Below the pieces are notes generated by a model, which was not told the origin of the DNA, did not search any database, and worked only from the letters and a program-made list of their open reading frames with translations. Shown here in pieces: positions 20,603 to 30,935 of a stretch of 64,000 nt of DNA. The stretch lies in the NCBI GenBank assembly GCA_947494695.1, contig CANLWB010000011.1, positions 62,001-126,000 of the forward strand, given 5' to 3'. This stretch comes from an uncultured Flavobacteriaceae bacterium. GTDB taxonomy: Bacteria > Bacteroidota > Bacteroidia > Flavobacteriales > Flavobacteriaceae. Both the position numbers and the translations under genes were made by a program. Within the stretch, counting starts at the first letter, position 1; each line of letters begins with the position of its first letter.

Positions 20603-21382
20603 TTAGAAATCCAAAAACTCAACAGTAGAGGTTGAATTTAATAGGGATTTCATAATGTCGGGATTACCATTTGTGAAGAAATGATGTTTACCGTTTGTGG
20701 TTGCCTTGTTTATTAAACCATGCTGATTAAGAATAGCTTTTGTTTGTCTGGCAACGGCTTCACCGGAATCTATAATTTTAACATGCTTGGGGAGCAATTC
20801 TGTTAATAATGGAATTAAGTAAGGGTAATGCGTACACCCTAAAACCAGATGGTCTATATGGGCATCAATCATAGGTTTTAGGTAACCTTTTAATAGGTTG
20901 CGCATATCTTCAGATTGCACTTTACCACTTTCTATGAGTTCAACCAGGCCTTCTCCAACTTGCTCAATAACGTTTACGTGACTGGCAAATTCCCCTGATG
21001 TTTTAGAAAACAAAGCACTGCTTAAAGTCCCTTTGGTGGCCAAGATGCCTACGGCGTGGTGTTTTGTTTGTAGCGCAGCAGGTTTAATAGCTGGTTCTAT
21101 GCCTATAAAAGGAACAGGGTAGGTATGTCTAAGATAATCTATCGCGTTTGTGGTAGCCGTGTTACAGGCTACAACAATGAGTTTACATCCTTTTTTTAGG
21201 AGGTATTCGGTATTTTTAATACTTAGCGCTAAAATATTCTCTCTACCCTTTGGCCCATAGGGGGCATTAGCACTATCTGCTAAATATATAGTGTCTTCGT
21301 TCGGCAGAAGGTTATGAATCTCTTTCCATATGGATGTGCCGCCAATACCTGAATCGAAAATGCCTATAGGCTGTGTATTCAT
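20603..21382 (-). CDS. murI: Glutamate racemase
   Basis: PIGIFDSGIGGTSIWKEI, VACNTATTNAIDYLR, LGCTHYPYL motifs. Confidence 0.96.
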   Translation of the reverse strand: MNTQPIGIFDSGIGGTSIWKEIHNLLPNEDTIYLADSANAPYGPKGRENILALSIKNTEYLLKKGCKLIVVACNTATTNAIDYLRHTYPVPFIGIEPAIKPAALQTKHHAVGILATKGTLSSALFSKTSGEFASHVNVIEQVGEGLVELIESGKVQSEDMRNLLKGYLKPMIDAHIDHLVLGCTHYPYLIPLLTELLPKHVKIIDSGEAVARQTKAILNQHGLINKATTNGKHHFFTNGNPDIMKSLLNSTSTVEFLDF

Positions 21383-21462
21383 ATCATTATGATTGGCGTA
21401 AAAGTAAATAATTCAATCGAAATACAAGATAAGATTCCAGTGTAACGTATAGTTCACTAATA

Positions 21463-21495
21463 AAAAAGCTGTTCGATTTCGAACAGCTTTTAATA
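21463..21495. terminator. Rho-independent (bidirectional-looking) terminator
   Basis: AAAAAGCTGTTCGATTTCGAACAGCTTTTAA stem-loop with A/T flanks. Confidence 0.85.
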
Positions 21496-21517
21496 ACATA
21501 TGTGTTTAGGTAATTTT

Positions 21518-22018
21518 TTAGATACCTAATTCTTTTTTTACTTCACCTAGAATGTCTTTTCCTTCAGCAACAATTAATGTTGTTCTTTCTAAAACATATT
21601 CGTATCCTAAACTTTTGGAAACTTTATTTATTGCAGCAAATGCTTTTTCTTGAATAGGCTTAAATAATTCAGCTTCTTTTTTAGCTAAATCTTGTTGCGC
21701 ATCAATTCTAAATTGTTGGATACGTTGTTGCTTTTCCTGAAGCTCTAATCCTCTTTTCTGATTTTCCTCATCGGTTTTAGTGCTCGCCTCAGCTTCATAT
21801 TGTTTTACAGTATTTTGATACTCTGTTGCCATAGCCTGCATATCCGTTTGATATGTTTTACCTAAAGTTTCAAGCTCAGCTTGAGCTGTTTTAGCTTCTG
21901 GCATAGCAGAGATTAACTCTTGAGTATTTATATGAGCAACTTTACTTTGTGCTGTAGCAAAACTTATAGTCCCCAGGCATAATGCAGTTGCAAATAAAAA
22001 AGTTCTTAATTGTTTCAT
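21518..22018 (-). CDS. OmpH/Skp family periplasmic chaperone
   Basis: Signal peptide, KVAHINTQELISAMPEAKTAQAEL, coiled coil, next to bamA. Confidence 0.93.
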   Translation of the reverse strand: MKQLRTFLFATALCLGTISFATAQSKVAHINTQELISAMPEAKTAQAELETLGKTYQTDMQAMATEYQNTVKQYEAEASTKTDEENQKRGLELQEKQQRIQQFRIDAQQDLAKKEAELFKPIQEKAFAAINKVSKSLGYEYVLERTTLIVAEGKDILGEVKKELGI

Positions 22019-22050
22019 TTTATAAATATTAGTGTGTTATAGATTATTAT

Positions 22051-23064
22051 TTAGTTTTGTTTGGTACTGTCTTTAGTTTTTTTGCGATCTTCTAAGATCT
22101 GCTTTTTTCGTTCTTCTAAAGCTTTTTTTCTAGCTTCTCTTTCTTTTAGTTTTCTCTGTCTGTTTTCTTCAATTAACTCAGCTTTCGTCTTAGTTGAACC
22201 AGTGGATGCTTTAGCGTCTGATGCTTGTGAAGCTTCAACCTCCTCCTGTTTCGTTTCTGTATGCTCTCCGCTGAGAGCTTTTTTTCTGGCGTCTAGTTTA
22301 GCTTGTCTTGCTTTTTCTCGATCCTCCATTATTTTTTGTCTTCTCGTTTCGGCTTCTTTTTTCTTTGCTTCGCGAGCGTCTAGTATTTCTTGCCTTCTTT
22401 TTTCTACGGCACTGTCACGAACGGCTTTTTTCTCATCGAGCGCTTTTTGACGCGCTTCTAATTCATAATTAATTTCCGGAACAAGTTCCTCTTCTTTAGC
22501 GGCCTTACGTTCTGCTTTAGATTTCGCTTGTTTACGTTTTGCGGCTCTCGTGATACTTCTTACGATTTGATCGCTTAAGTCAAATCGTTTTGCAGAGAAT
22601 AACATAACAGCATCGTATGATTTGTCGAAAACAAAATCATATTTTCTGCTAGAGGCCAAATCTTGAACAGCTGCAAAAATCTGATCCTGTATAGGCTGCA
22701 TCAACTGTTTTTTCTGAATGAACAAATCACCATTCGGTCCAAAACGCTTTTGTTGATAATCTAGAATTTCTTTTTCTTCAAAAGAAATATCTTCTTCACG
22801 CTCGTCAATGAGTTCTTTTGTTAAAAGTGCTTTTTCATTATTTAAAGCTTTTCTTTTTTGTTCAATAGTAGATAATTTGGCTCCGATTTCATTTTTCCAC
22901 TTATCTGCTTTCTGATTTAACTGTGCCGAAGCTTCCTGATATTCTGGAACATTTTCTAAAATATATTCAGTGTCTATATAAGCTACTCTTACACCCCGTT
23001 GAGCATGTATGAATGAGCTTATCATTAACGTTAATGTCAGTAAAAAAAGAACTCTATTTTTCAT
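22051..23064 (-). CDS. OmpH/Skp family protein with long charged C-terminal extension
   Basis: RVAYIDTEYILENVPEYQEAS in the N-terminal half; K/R/E-rich C-terminal region of about 150 aa. Confidence 0.92.
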   Translation of the reverse strand: MKNRVLFLLTLTLMISSFIHAQRGVRVAYIDTEYILENVPEYQEASAQLNQKADKWKNEIGAKLSTIEQKRKALNNEKALLTKELIDEREEDISFEEKEILDYQQKRFGPNGDLFIQKKQLMQPIQDQIFAAVQDLASSRKYDFVFDKSYDAVMLFSAKRFDLSDQIVRSITRAAKRKQAKSKAERKAAKEEELVPEINYELEARQKALDEKKAVRDSAVEKRRQEILDAREAKKKEAETRRQKIMEDREKARQAKLDARKKALSGEHTETKQEEVEASQASDAKASTGSTKTKAELIEENRQRKLKEREARKKALEERKKQILEDRKKTKDSTKQN

Positions 23065-23238
23065 CCGTATATATTTTAATTTATTGACTTATAAATTCTA
23101 AAACGACAAATGAATTTTATGTTTTGCGTTTTTCGAATTGTATCTTCAAAATTAACGAATTTTAATCTTAAAAATTTTAATTCTCATGCAAATCATATTA
23201 AGTTATTAGAAAATATCGTGCCAAAATAAATATCATGC

Positions 23239-25890
23239 TTAAAACTGTTGTCCAATAATGAAGTGAGTTTCCCATCCATGTTTCGTAGTTTGACCTGGTA
23301 ATGGATCGAATCCATGACCAAAATCGATACCCAATAATCCAAAGGCGGGCATAAAGATTCTAACCCCTAAACCGGCAGATCGATTTACATTAAATGGATT
23401 GTAATCTCTAAAATTATTAAAAGAAGCTCCACCTTCTAAAAACCCTAAAGCATAAATTTTTGCAGAAGCTTTTAAGGTTATTGGATAACGAAGTTCTAGA
23501 GAGAATTTATTATAAATAGTTCCACCGTCTTGATCTGATAAGGATTGATCGGGGTAACCACGTAATTGAACAGCCTCTCTACCATCCAAACTGTAGTTTC
23601 CTAGTCCGGTACCACCAACAAAGAAGCGTTCGAAAGGAATGGTGCCTCTAAAATTATTGTAGGCCCCTAAGAACCCAAATTCTATACTTGGTCTTAGTAC
23701 CAGGTCTTTTACAATTTGAGCATACCAATCGCCTTTAAACTTCACTTTATAGAACTCTAACCACTTATAGCGTTCTTGATCTATCTCTGAAACTCTGTCT
23801 CGTGCATCATTACGCGCTACATCTGAGCTGTTAGCATCATTTATAATATCTGAGTTATCATCACGTTCTGCTTTTAAGGCCTCATAATCGACACCATTTA
23901 CTAAAGAGTAAGGAAATGAAAGTTTAGCAGTGGCACTAAAATTAGAACCGGCTGTTGGGAAAATAGGGTCGACGCTGGTATTATTTCTGCTTAAACCAAT
24001 GGTGTAAGACAAATTATTTGAATATCCGTTACCAAATGTAAATAAAGAGGTATTGAAATTGTTTAAATCATAACGTTGATAACTTACGGCTTGGGACAGG
24101 GTGAAATAATCATCCGGTACCGATAAACGTTTTGCTAAACCAAATGTAATTCCTGTAATGTTAAAGCTTTGACTTCTATCAGCATTTCGTGTTTGCGGAT
24201 TGAATCTAAATTGTTTGGAGTGGGATAGTGAAGCCGAAAACTGAACAGGTCTTTTACCTCCTAACCAAGGCTCAGAGAACGAAAAGCTATAGGTTTGATA
24301 GAATCTACTTGCTTGTAATCTCAAAGCAAGTTTTTGTCCGTCACCCATTGGAATTGGCCTATAGGCGTCCTTTTTAAAAATGTCTTTTATTGAAAAGTTG
24401 TTAAAGGATAACCCAAGGGTTCCAATAAAGCCACCACCACCATAACCTCCTTGCAATTCTATTTGACTGGATCCTGTTTCTTTTACAGAATACTCCATAT
24501 CTATAGTACCTTCATTTGGGTTCGGGTTTAAAAAATTAGGAGATATTTCCTGAGCATCGAAGAATCCTAATTGACCAAGTTCCCGAACGGTACGAACGAC
24601 ATTGGCTTTTCTATATAATTGACCGGGTCTTGTTCTAATTTCACGGTAAACAACGTGGTCATTTGTCTTATCATTTCCCACGACAGTTACACTATTAAAA
24701 TAAGCTGGTTTTCCTTCTACAATTCGTATTTCTAAATCGATAACATTATTATCGGCACTTACTTCTACAGGGTTTATTGTAGAGAATAAATAGCCATTGT
24801 TTTGATATTCGTTGGTGATATCGAAAGCATCGGGCTTAGAATCATCGGCAATTCTTTTTTGAAGTAAAACACCATTGTAGGTATCTCCTTTTCTAATACG
24901 AAGCAGCCTGTTTAATTGTTCATTTGTGTATACGGTATTCCCGATAAATGTGATATCTCCGAAGGTATAAAGTTCACCTTCGTTTACGTCGATTTTAAGG
25001 GAAATGGTTTTGTCGTTATTAATGATTACACTATCAGACAATATACGAGCATCTCTATAGCCATTTTCTTTGTATTTCTCGATAACACTACTCAAATCTG
25101 CCTGATATGCAGAATCTATAAATTTAGAGCGCTTAAATATTCTTAAGCGATTTATTTTCTTCGTGCTTTTCATGCTTTTTCTAAGCTTTTTATCACTTAG
25201 AACTTGATTGCCATCAAAGACAATGTCTTTAATTTTTACCTTTTCGCCTTTATCAATATTTAGTACCATATTAACACGAGCCACTTTTATAGAGTCTTTG
25301 ACCTCAATAGTATTAATATGTATTTTGGTGTTTAAATATCCTTCTTTCTTGTATTTTGTAGCTAAAAAGTTTTTTGTTGTAGTAATTAGGTTTTCGGTTA
25401 CTTTGGTTCCCTTTCTTAGCTTATTATCTTTTATAATGGCTTCCTTTTTGGAATTCTTCACCCCATTTATTTTCACCTCATTAAGCTGAGGTAAATCGTG
25501 TAGTTTAATTTCTAAAAAAGCACTTTTATCCTCAATTTTTGTAACAAAAATTTCTATGTCTCCAAATAATTTTGAGTTCCATAGCTTCTTTATGGCCTTA
25601 CTAATATCTTCACCAGGAATGCTTATTTCTTTTCCTTTGCTTAAGCCGGAATATGTGATAATGGTTTGTTCACTAAAAGAGGTATTGCCGGAAACCGAGA
25701 TGTCTGCAATGGTGTATTTTTCACCATCCTTATAAAGTGTGTTTTGTCCCTGGACTTTGGGGCTGATTACAAAAAGTACTATGGCGATGAATAGTTTTGT
25801 ATATATGGCCAAGAATGAATTGCTAGCTAAGTTGTTCGCTTGTTTTCCCAAATCTTCGTTCTCTTTTTTGATATTCAATAATAGCTTCAT
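23239..25890 (-). CDS. bamA: Outer membrane protein assembly factor BamA
   Basis: Multiple POTRA repeats and a C-terminal Omp85 barrel ending in F. The start is uncertain: ORF track gives 25926, first plausible ATG is 25890, and a downstream non-ATG start is possible. Confidence 0.94.
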   Translation of the reverse strand: MKLLLNIKKENEDLGKQANNLASNSFLAIYTKLFIAIVLFVISPKVQGQNTLYKDGEKYTIADISVSGNTSFSEQTIITYSGLSKGKEISIPGEDISKAIKKLWNSKLFGDIEIFVTKIEDKSAFLEIKLHDLPQLNEVKINGVKNSKKEAIIKDNKLRKGTKVTENLITTTKNFLATKYKKEGYLNTKIHINTIEVKDSIKVARVNMVLNIDKGEKVKIKDIVFDGNQVLSDKKLRKSMKSTKKINRLRIFKRSKFIDSAYQADLSSVIEKYKENGYRDARILSDSVIINNDKTISLKIDVNEGELYTFGDITFIGNTVYTNEQLNRLLRIRKGDTYNGVLLQKRIADDSKPDAFDITNEYQNNGYLFSTINPVEVSADNNVIDLEIRIVEGKPAYFNSVTVVGNDKTNDHVVYREIRTRPGQLYRKANVVRTVRELGQLGFFDAQEISPNFLNPNPNEGTIDMEYSVKETGSSQIELQGGYGGGGFIGTLGLSFNNFSIKDIFKKDAYRPIPMGDGQKLALRLQASRFYQTYSFSFSEPWLGGKRPVQFSASLSHSKQFRFNPQTRNADRSQSFNITGITFGLAKRLSVPDDYFTLSQAVSYQRYDLNNFNTSLFTFGNGYSNNLSYTIGLSRNNTSVDPIFPTAGSNFSATAKLSFPYSLVNGVDYEALKAERDDNSDIINDANSSDVARNDARDRVSEIDQERYKWLEFYKVKFKGDWYAQIVKDLVLRPSIEFGFLGAYNNFRGTIPFERFFVGGTGLGNYSLDGREAVQLRGYPDQSLSDQDGGTIYNKFSLELRYPITLKASAKIYALGFLEGGASFNNFRDYNPFNVNRSAGLGVRIFMPAFGLLGIDFGHGFDPLPGQTTKHGWETHFIIGQQF

Positions 25891-26563
25891 ACAGATGTTC
25901 CTTTGTGAAATCAGGCCACAACACATTGGTGAAATATAACTCTGCGTATGCTATTTGCCACAGCAAAAAATTGCTTATGCGCTGTTCCCCACTGGTCCTG
26001 ATCAATAAATCTACATCTGGTAAATTTTGCGTGTAAAGATGCTCATTAATAATTGATTCATCTATATTTTCGGGCGAAATTAGGTTATTTTTAACTTTAA
26101 AACTAATTTCTTTAACAGTGTTTAGTATTTCCTCTCTAGAACCATAGCTTAAGGCGAGGGTAAGGGTCATCCTTTCGTTGTCCTTAGTAAGGTTGATAAC
26201 ATCTTGAAGCTCCTTGTAAACCTTTTCAGGTAAAGTTTTCAGGCTTCCAATAGCAGTAAGTTTTATGTTGTTATCCTGAAGCGTTTTAATCTCTTTTTTT
26301 AGACTGGAAATTAAGAGTTTCATTAACGTTTGGACTTCCAATTTAGGCCTGTTCCAGTTTTCTGTTGAAAAGGCGTAAAGTGTTAAATTTTTAACACCTA
26401 ATTCTGCACATGTTTCCACAGTACGACGTACAGCTTTTGTCCCATTTTCATGACCAAAAGCGCGAATCATTCCTTTTTGTTTGGCCCAACGTCCATTACC
26501 ATCCATGATAATGGCTATGTGTTTTGGTAGTTTTTTGTTGTTAATATCTTCTTTTAAACTCAT
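25823..26563 (-). CDS. uppS: Isoprenyl (undecaprenyl) diphosphate synthase
   Basis: PKHIAIIMDGNGRWAKQKGMIRAFGHENG and DVDLLIRTSGEQRISNFLLWQIAYAELYF. Confidence 0.96.
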   Translation of the reverse strand: MSLKEDINNKKLPKHIAIIMDGNGRWAKQKGMIRAFGHENGTKAVRRTVETCAELGVKNLTLYAFSTENWNRPKLEVQTLMKLLISSLKKEIKTLQDNNIKLTAIGSLKTLPEKVYKELQDVINLTKDNERMTLTLALSYGSREEILNTVKEISFKVKNNLISPENIDESIINEHLYTQNLPDVDLLIRTSGEQRISNFLLWQIAYAELYFTNVLWPDFTKEHLYEAIIEYQKRERRFGKTSEQLS

Positions 26564-26564
26564 T

Positions 26565-27260
26565 TTAATTGCTGCCTGGGCAGTAACAGGGATTTTCTCC
26601 GAAAGTATAGGTTAGGGTAATACCCGAGAACACATACCAGTCGTTATTGTTAATGTTTCCAAATCTATACAGGGGTCTTCGAGATGCTTCTTTTGGAAGG
26701 CTTCCATCGAGATGGTCGGAAAATGTATAACGGGCACCAACTTCTATTCCCATGACTATGTTGTCCATAAAGGACGCTTTAAAACCTAATACCATAGGGA
26801 TACCATATGCCCAGCTACTTCCGCTTTCAGGAGTTTGAATACCATTTAAGAAATAATGGTTGTCATGTTTTGCGGCACTTATACCGGTATATAAATAGGG
26901 TGTTGCTATCCTATCGCCCGAATGTAAGTCAAAATCTAAAAACGTAAATTCCAATCCTGCTGAAAGTTCCAAAATACCACTGGAAAATTCATACCCTCTT
27001 TGAACACGGCGAGGGTCATCTGATTTTGAATCTTTACCTGCTAGTTCGCTATAAATTATTGAAGCTCTATAAGAATGTCTTTTACTTCTGTTCCATTTAT
27101 AAATACCCCCTATAGCCAATTGATTTGGGGAAATATAATTGGTGGCACCTACATCTCCAATAAAATTACTTCCTCCCGCAAAAATACCAATTTCATTGAT
27201 TTGGGAGTATGAAAAATGAATGCTTAAAATGCTTAATATCAATACGGTTAAATGCCTCAT
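26565..27260 (-). CDS. DUF6089-like outer membrane beta-barrel protein
   Basis: Signal peptide, NEIGIFAGGSNFIGDVG, beta-barrel-like pattern, position after bamA/uppS. Confidence 0.8.
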   Translation of the reverse strand: MRHLTVLILSILSIHFSYSQINEIGIFAGGSNFIGDVGATNYISPNQLAIGGIYKWNRSKRHSYRASIIYSELAGKDSKSDDPRRVQRGYEFSSGILELSAGLEFTFLDFDLHSGDRIATPYLYTGISAAKHDNHYFLNGIQTPESGSSWAYGIPMVLGFKASFMDNIVMGIEVGARYTFSDHLDGSLPKEASRRPLYRFGNINNNDWYVFSGITLTYTFGENPCYCPGSN

Positions 27261-27503
27261 AAATATTCAAAAGTTTGCAAATATAATAAATAAGATTAGC
27301 CCAATGCCAATTAAACGCTAAAACACTGTATATAATTCACTACTTTTTTTATATCCTTCAAAAAAATCATGTAATCTGTGTTATAATTACAAGTTGTTAA
27401 CAATATATGCAAAAAGCGATCCATTAATTGGGTATACACTATTTTAAAATTTAAAAAGAACAAATTGTACTAGTCTAAAACAGGAAATGTCAAGAATTAT
27501 TGC

Positions 27504-28388
27504 CTAATTGCGTTTGTCTTCCCCCCAAAGCAGTTTTTTTCTAAGTGTATCTAAGAAACTTTCATCAAGAAGATCGATCATTTTAATTTTAAAGTCAGCT
27601 TTTTTAATTTTAATAATGGTACCATTAGCTAAAGTGGCAATTCTTGAGTCTAAAGATACTAAATGGCTTTCTTCGCGACCATCAACTCGTAGTTGTATTT
27701 CTGTAGAATCTGGAATTATAAGTGGTCGAGCGCTTAAATTATGGGGCGCAATAGGAGTAATTACAAAACTGTTAGTGCCTGGTGTAATAACTGGGCCTCC
27801 GCAACTCAGTGAATAACCGGTAGATCCGGTTGGTGTAGAAACGATAAGTCCGTCGCTCCAATAAGATGTGAGGTATTCTCCATCTAAATGTGTTTCAACT
27901 GTAATCATTGAGGTTGTATTTTTTCTGCTCACAGCTATTTCGTTAAGCGCAAAGTTTAGTGAGGTGATGTCGTCATTTTCAGGAGACGTTTCAATCGATA
28001 GTAAGCTACGCTCGGAAATTTTATAACGCCCATCCAGAATATGTTGAATGGCATGTTCGATAGCGTCTACTTGAATCGTAGCCAGAAACCCTAACCGACC
28101 GGTGTTAATACCAATAATTGGAATGCCAATATCTTTAACAAAGGTAATGGCTCTAAGGATGGTACCATCACCACCAACACTCACAAGAAAATCGAATGAG
28201 GTATCTAATGAATCGAATGTTTTAAAGGAGGAAAAGCCTTTAATGTTTGGAGATTCATCTAGAATAATATTAAAAAACTCTGTTTCAATGTAAGCATCGA
28301 TATTTTTTTTCAACAGGTAGTTAAAAAGAGTTTCTACAGAGATGGAGGTCGTTTTATTGTAGAATCGTCCGAAAATAGCAACTTTCAT
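27504..28388 (-). CDS. nadK: NAD kinase
   Basis: LVSVGGDGTILRAI, GINTGRLGFLA, TPTGSTGYSLSCGGP motifs. Confidence 0.96.
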   Translation of the reverse strand: MKVAIFGRFYNKTTSISVETLFNYLLKKNIDAYIETEFFNIILDESPNIKGFSSFKTFDSLDTSFDFLVSVGGDGTILRAITFVKDIGIPIIGINTGRLGFLATIQVDAIEHAIQHILDGRYKISERSLLSIETSPENDDITSLNFALNEIAVSRKNTTSMITVETHLDGEYLTSYWSDGLIVSTPTGSTGYSLSCGGPVITPGTNSFVITPIAPHNLSARPLIIPDSTEIQLRVDGREESHLVSLDSRIATLANGTIIKIKKADFKIKMIDLLDESFLDTLRKKLLWGEDKRN

Positions 28389-28476
28389 GCGTTTGTCTTT
28401 ATATTTTTTATATGGGGCATTTCATGTTTCAGGCTGTATGCTTTCATAGAGCACAACATTATGGAGGAGTAGTCAT

Positions 28477-29136
28477 TTATATATTTAAATATTTATCCAA
28501 ATAATCTGATCGTTCTTTTAAACTTTCAATATAACTGTCTTCTTCATGTCCAGATATGATATTATAGCTATATCTTCGAAATGTTTGAATAATGTCGTTA
28601 AGCCCAGTATTACCAATTTTAATAGTAATCTGTACCACATCATTTTTACTTTTAGAAATAAAAGCACCCAGGAGCTTACCATTGTTGGACTCTACAATCT
28701 GACTTATCTCACTAAATGAATAGTCGTTAATCCCTTTTTCAACGACTAGAACACCACCTGCTTCAAAAAAGAATGGTGACTCACTAAAGAGACTAATAAT
28801 GTCATTAAGTTCATAGTACCCCAGGTAATTATTTTTGTCGTCTAAAACGGGCATGATGTTGGTCGAATTTTGAGCAAAAGCTTCCAGTACATCTAGCCAG
28901 AGTGTTGTATCTCTTACGTAAAAATCTTCAATTGAATAAAGATATTCGCTAATAGGCTGATCACTTTCGTAACAATGAACGTCTGTTTCGAAAATGGATC
29001 CTAAAAAAACACCATCCTCATTTTTTATTGGAATATGAGAATACGTTAATTGATTAAATAATAGTTGCAAATCACCTATTTTAGAACTGCTGGTGAAGGG
29101 TTTAATATCGTTGATGATGTATTCTGAAAGTTTCAT
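28477..29136 (-). CDS. CBS domain-containing protein
   Basis: Tandem CBS-like repeats (YSHIPIKNEDGVFLGSI; NIMPVLDDKNNYLGYYELNDII). Confidence 0.85.
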   Translation of the reverse strand: MKLSEYIINDIKPFTSSSKIGDLQLLFNQLTYSHIPIKNEDGVFLGSIFETDVHCYESDQPISEYLYSIEDFYVRDTTLWLDVLEAFAQNSTNIMPVLDDKNNYLGYYELNDIISLFSESPFFFEAGGVLVVEKGINDYSFSEISQIVESNNGKLLGAFISKSKNDVVQITIKIGNTGLNDIIQTFRRYSYNIISGHEEDSYIESLKERSDYLDKYLNI

Positions 29137-29264
29137 TGGCCCACTTTATGAGTATGCAAATTAATTAAAAAAATAGTATTTAAGCTTGTTCTAGTTTGTA
29201 TTTTTGCAGAACTTATTTAAACTTTTCTCAAAGAAGTGTAAATGACGTTTTTCAAATTCGATAC

Positions 29265-29987
29265 ATGACAAAATTAAGTGTAAACATTAATAAGATAGCC
29301 ACACTACGAAATTCGCGGGGTGGGGATGTGCCAAATCTTTTACAATTTGCAAAGGATGCACAGCGTTTTGGAGCAGAGGGAATAACGATTCACCCAAGGC
29401 CAGATGAACGTCATATACGTTACCAGGATGCTCGCGATTTGAAATCGGAAGTCCATACAGAATATAATATTGAGGGAAATCCGGTAACATCGTTTATGGA
29501 GTTGGTTTTGGAGGTCAAGCCTACTCAGGTAACGTTAGTGCCGGATGCTGAAGATGCTATTACGAGTAATGCGGGATGGGATACTATTGTCCATAAAGAT
29601 TTTTTAGTGGATGTGATTAAGGAGTTTCAACAGAACGGCATTCGAACGTCTATCTTTGTAGATCCTGTTTTAGAACAAATCGAAGGCGCCAAAGCAACCG
29701 GTACAGATCGGATTGAACTTTATACAGAAGCTTTTGCACATCAGTACGGACTTGGAAACAAAGCTGGTGTTGTACCTTATACAGAGAGTGCTAAGTTGGC
29801 GAATAGTCTAGGTCTGGGGATTAACGCCGGACATGATTTGTCATTGGATAATATTAAGTTCTTTAAGGAAAATATTCCAAATTTATTAGAAGTATCCATC
29901 GGCCATGCTTTGATTACTGAAAGTATTTATATGGGGGTGGAAAATGTAATCCAAATGTATTTGGGGAGGCTTAAGGACAGTGTTTAG
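29265..29987 (+). CDS. pdxJ: Pyridoxine 5'-phosphate synthase
   Basis: KLSVNINKIATLRNSRGGDVPNLL and GITIHPRPDERHIRYQD. ATG 29265 is the likely start. Confidence 0.96.
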   Translation: MTKLSVNINKIATLRNSRGGDVPNLLQFAKDAQRFGAEGITIHPRPDERHIRYQDARDLKSEVHTEYNIEGNPVTSFMELVLEVKPTQVTLVPDAEDAITSNAGWDTIVHKDFLVDVIKEFQQNGIRTSIFVDPVLEQIEGAKATGTDRIELYTEAFAHQYGLGNKAGVVPYTESAKLANSLGLGINAGHDLSLDNIKFFKENIPNLLEVSIGHALITESIYMGVENVIQMYLGRLKDSV

Positions 29988-30071
29988 TGCGTAGTTTATG
30001 GTTTAATATTCAATTTTAGTATGAAGTAATCGTAAATCGCAATTTGTAAATCAAAAACGGTAATTCATTAC

Positions 30072-30836
30072 ATGTTATTACATTCAAATATAATAGGAGA
30101 AGGGCATCCATTTGTAATTCTTCATGGTTTTTTAGGGATGAGTGATAATTGGAAAACCCTTGGACGTCAATTTAGTGATAAAGGATTTCAGGTTCATTTG
30201 GTTGATCAGAGAAATCATGGTCGTAGCTTTTGGGATGATGACTTTAATTATGAGGTGCTTGTGGAAGACTTAAAACACTATTGCGATATTCATAACCTTA
30301 AAGATATTGTGTTGCTCGGGCACTCTATGGGGGGAAAAACAGCGATGTTATTTGCATCACAACATCCCGATTTGGTTTCAAAATTATTAGTTGCAGATAT
30401 TTCCCCACGTTTTTATCCTATTCATCATGATGCCATTTTAGAAGGGTTGTCTCAATTGAATTTCAATGAGATTGAGAGTAGAGGGGCTGCAGACAAAATG
30501 CTAAGCAGTTATGTGACCGATTTAGGTACGCGTCAGTTTTTACTAAAAAACCTATATTGGGTTGAAAAAGGTAAACTGGGGTTGCGTATAAATCTTGAGG
30601 TATTAAAAGAAGAAGTGGGAGAGGTCGGTGAAGCGCTGCCATCGTATTCTAAATTTGAAAAAGATACGTTGTTCTTAAAAGGAGATCGATCGGAGTATAT
30701 TGGATTGGAAGATGAAGCGATTATTTCTAGTCATTTTTCAAAAGCCAATATCGTGACCGTTTCTAATTCGGGACACTGGCTGCATGCTGAGAATCCAATG
30801 GCGTTTTTTGAGGCTGTAGTTGAGTTTGTATCCTAA
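30072..30836 (+). CDS. Alpha/beta fold hydrolase (YbfF-like)
   Basis: VILHGFLGMSDNWKTL, GHSMGGKTAM nucleophile elbow, SGHWLHAENP. Confidence 0.92.
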   Translation: MLLHSNIIGEGHPFVILHGFLGMSDNWKTLGRQFSDKGFQVHLVDQRNHGRSFWDDDFNYEVLVEDLKHYCDIHNLKDIVLLGHSMGGKTAMLFASQHPDLVSKLLVADISPRFYPIHHDAILEGLSQLNFNEIESRGAADKMLSSYVTDLGTRQFLLKNLYWVEKGKLGLRINLEVLKEEVGEVGEALPSYSKFEKDTLFLKGDRSEYIGLEDEAIISSHFSKANIVTVSNSGHWLHAENPMAFFEAVVEFVS

Positions 30837-30935
30837 ATAAGAAATTTATAATTTTAACAGTTGTAAGGGAAAATTAAAAGAAGCAAGGGGTTTTTGGTAC
30901 AGATTAACATTTAACAAAGGTTTCTTTTTCACAGA

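Noticed and set aside
22061-22450. ORF of 129 aa on + strand, rich in S/F/L
   Set aside because: It is the antisense of the K/R/E-rich tail of the Skp-like gene; the Ser/Phe/Leu bias is a complement artefact.
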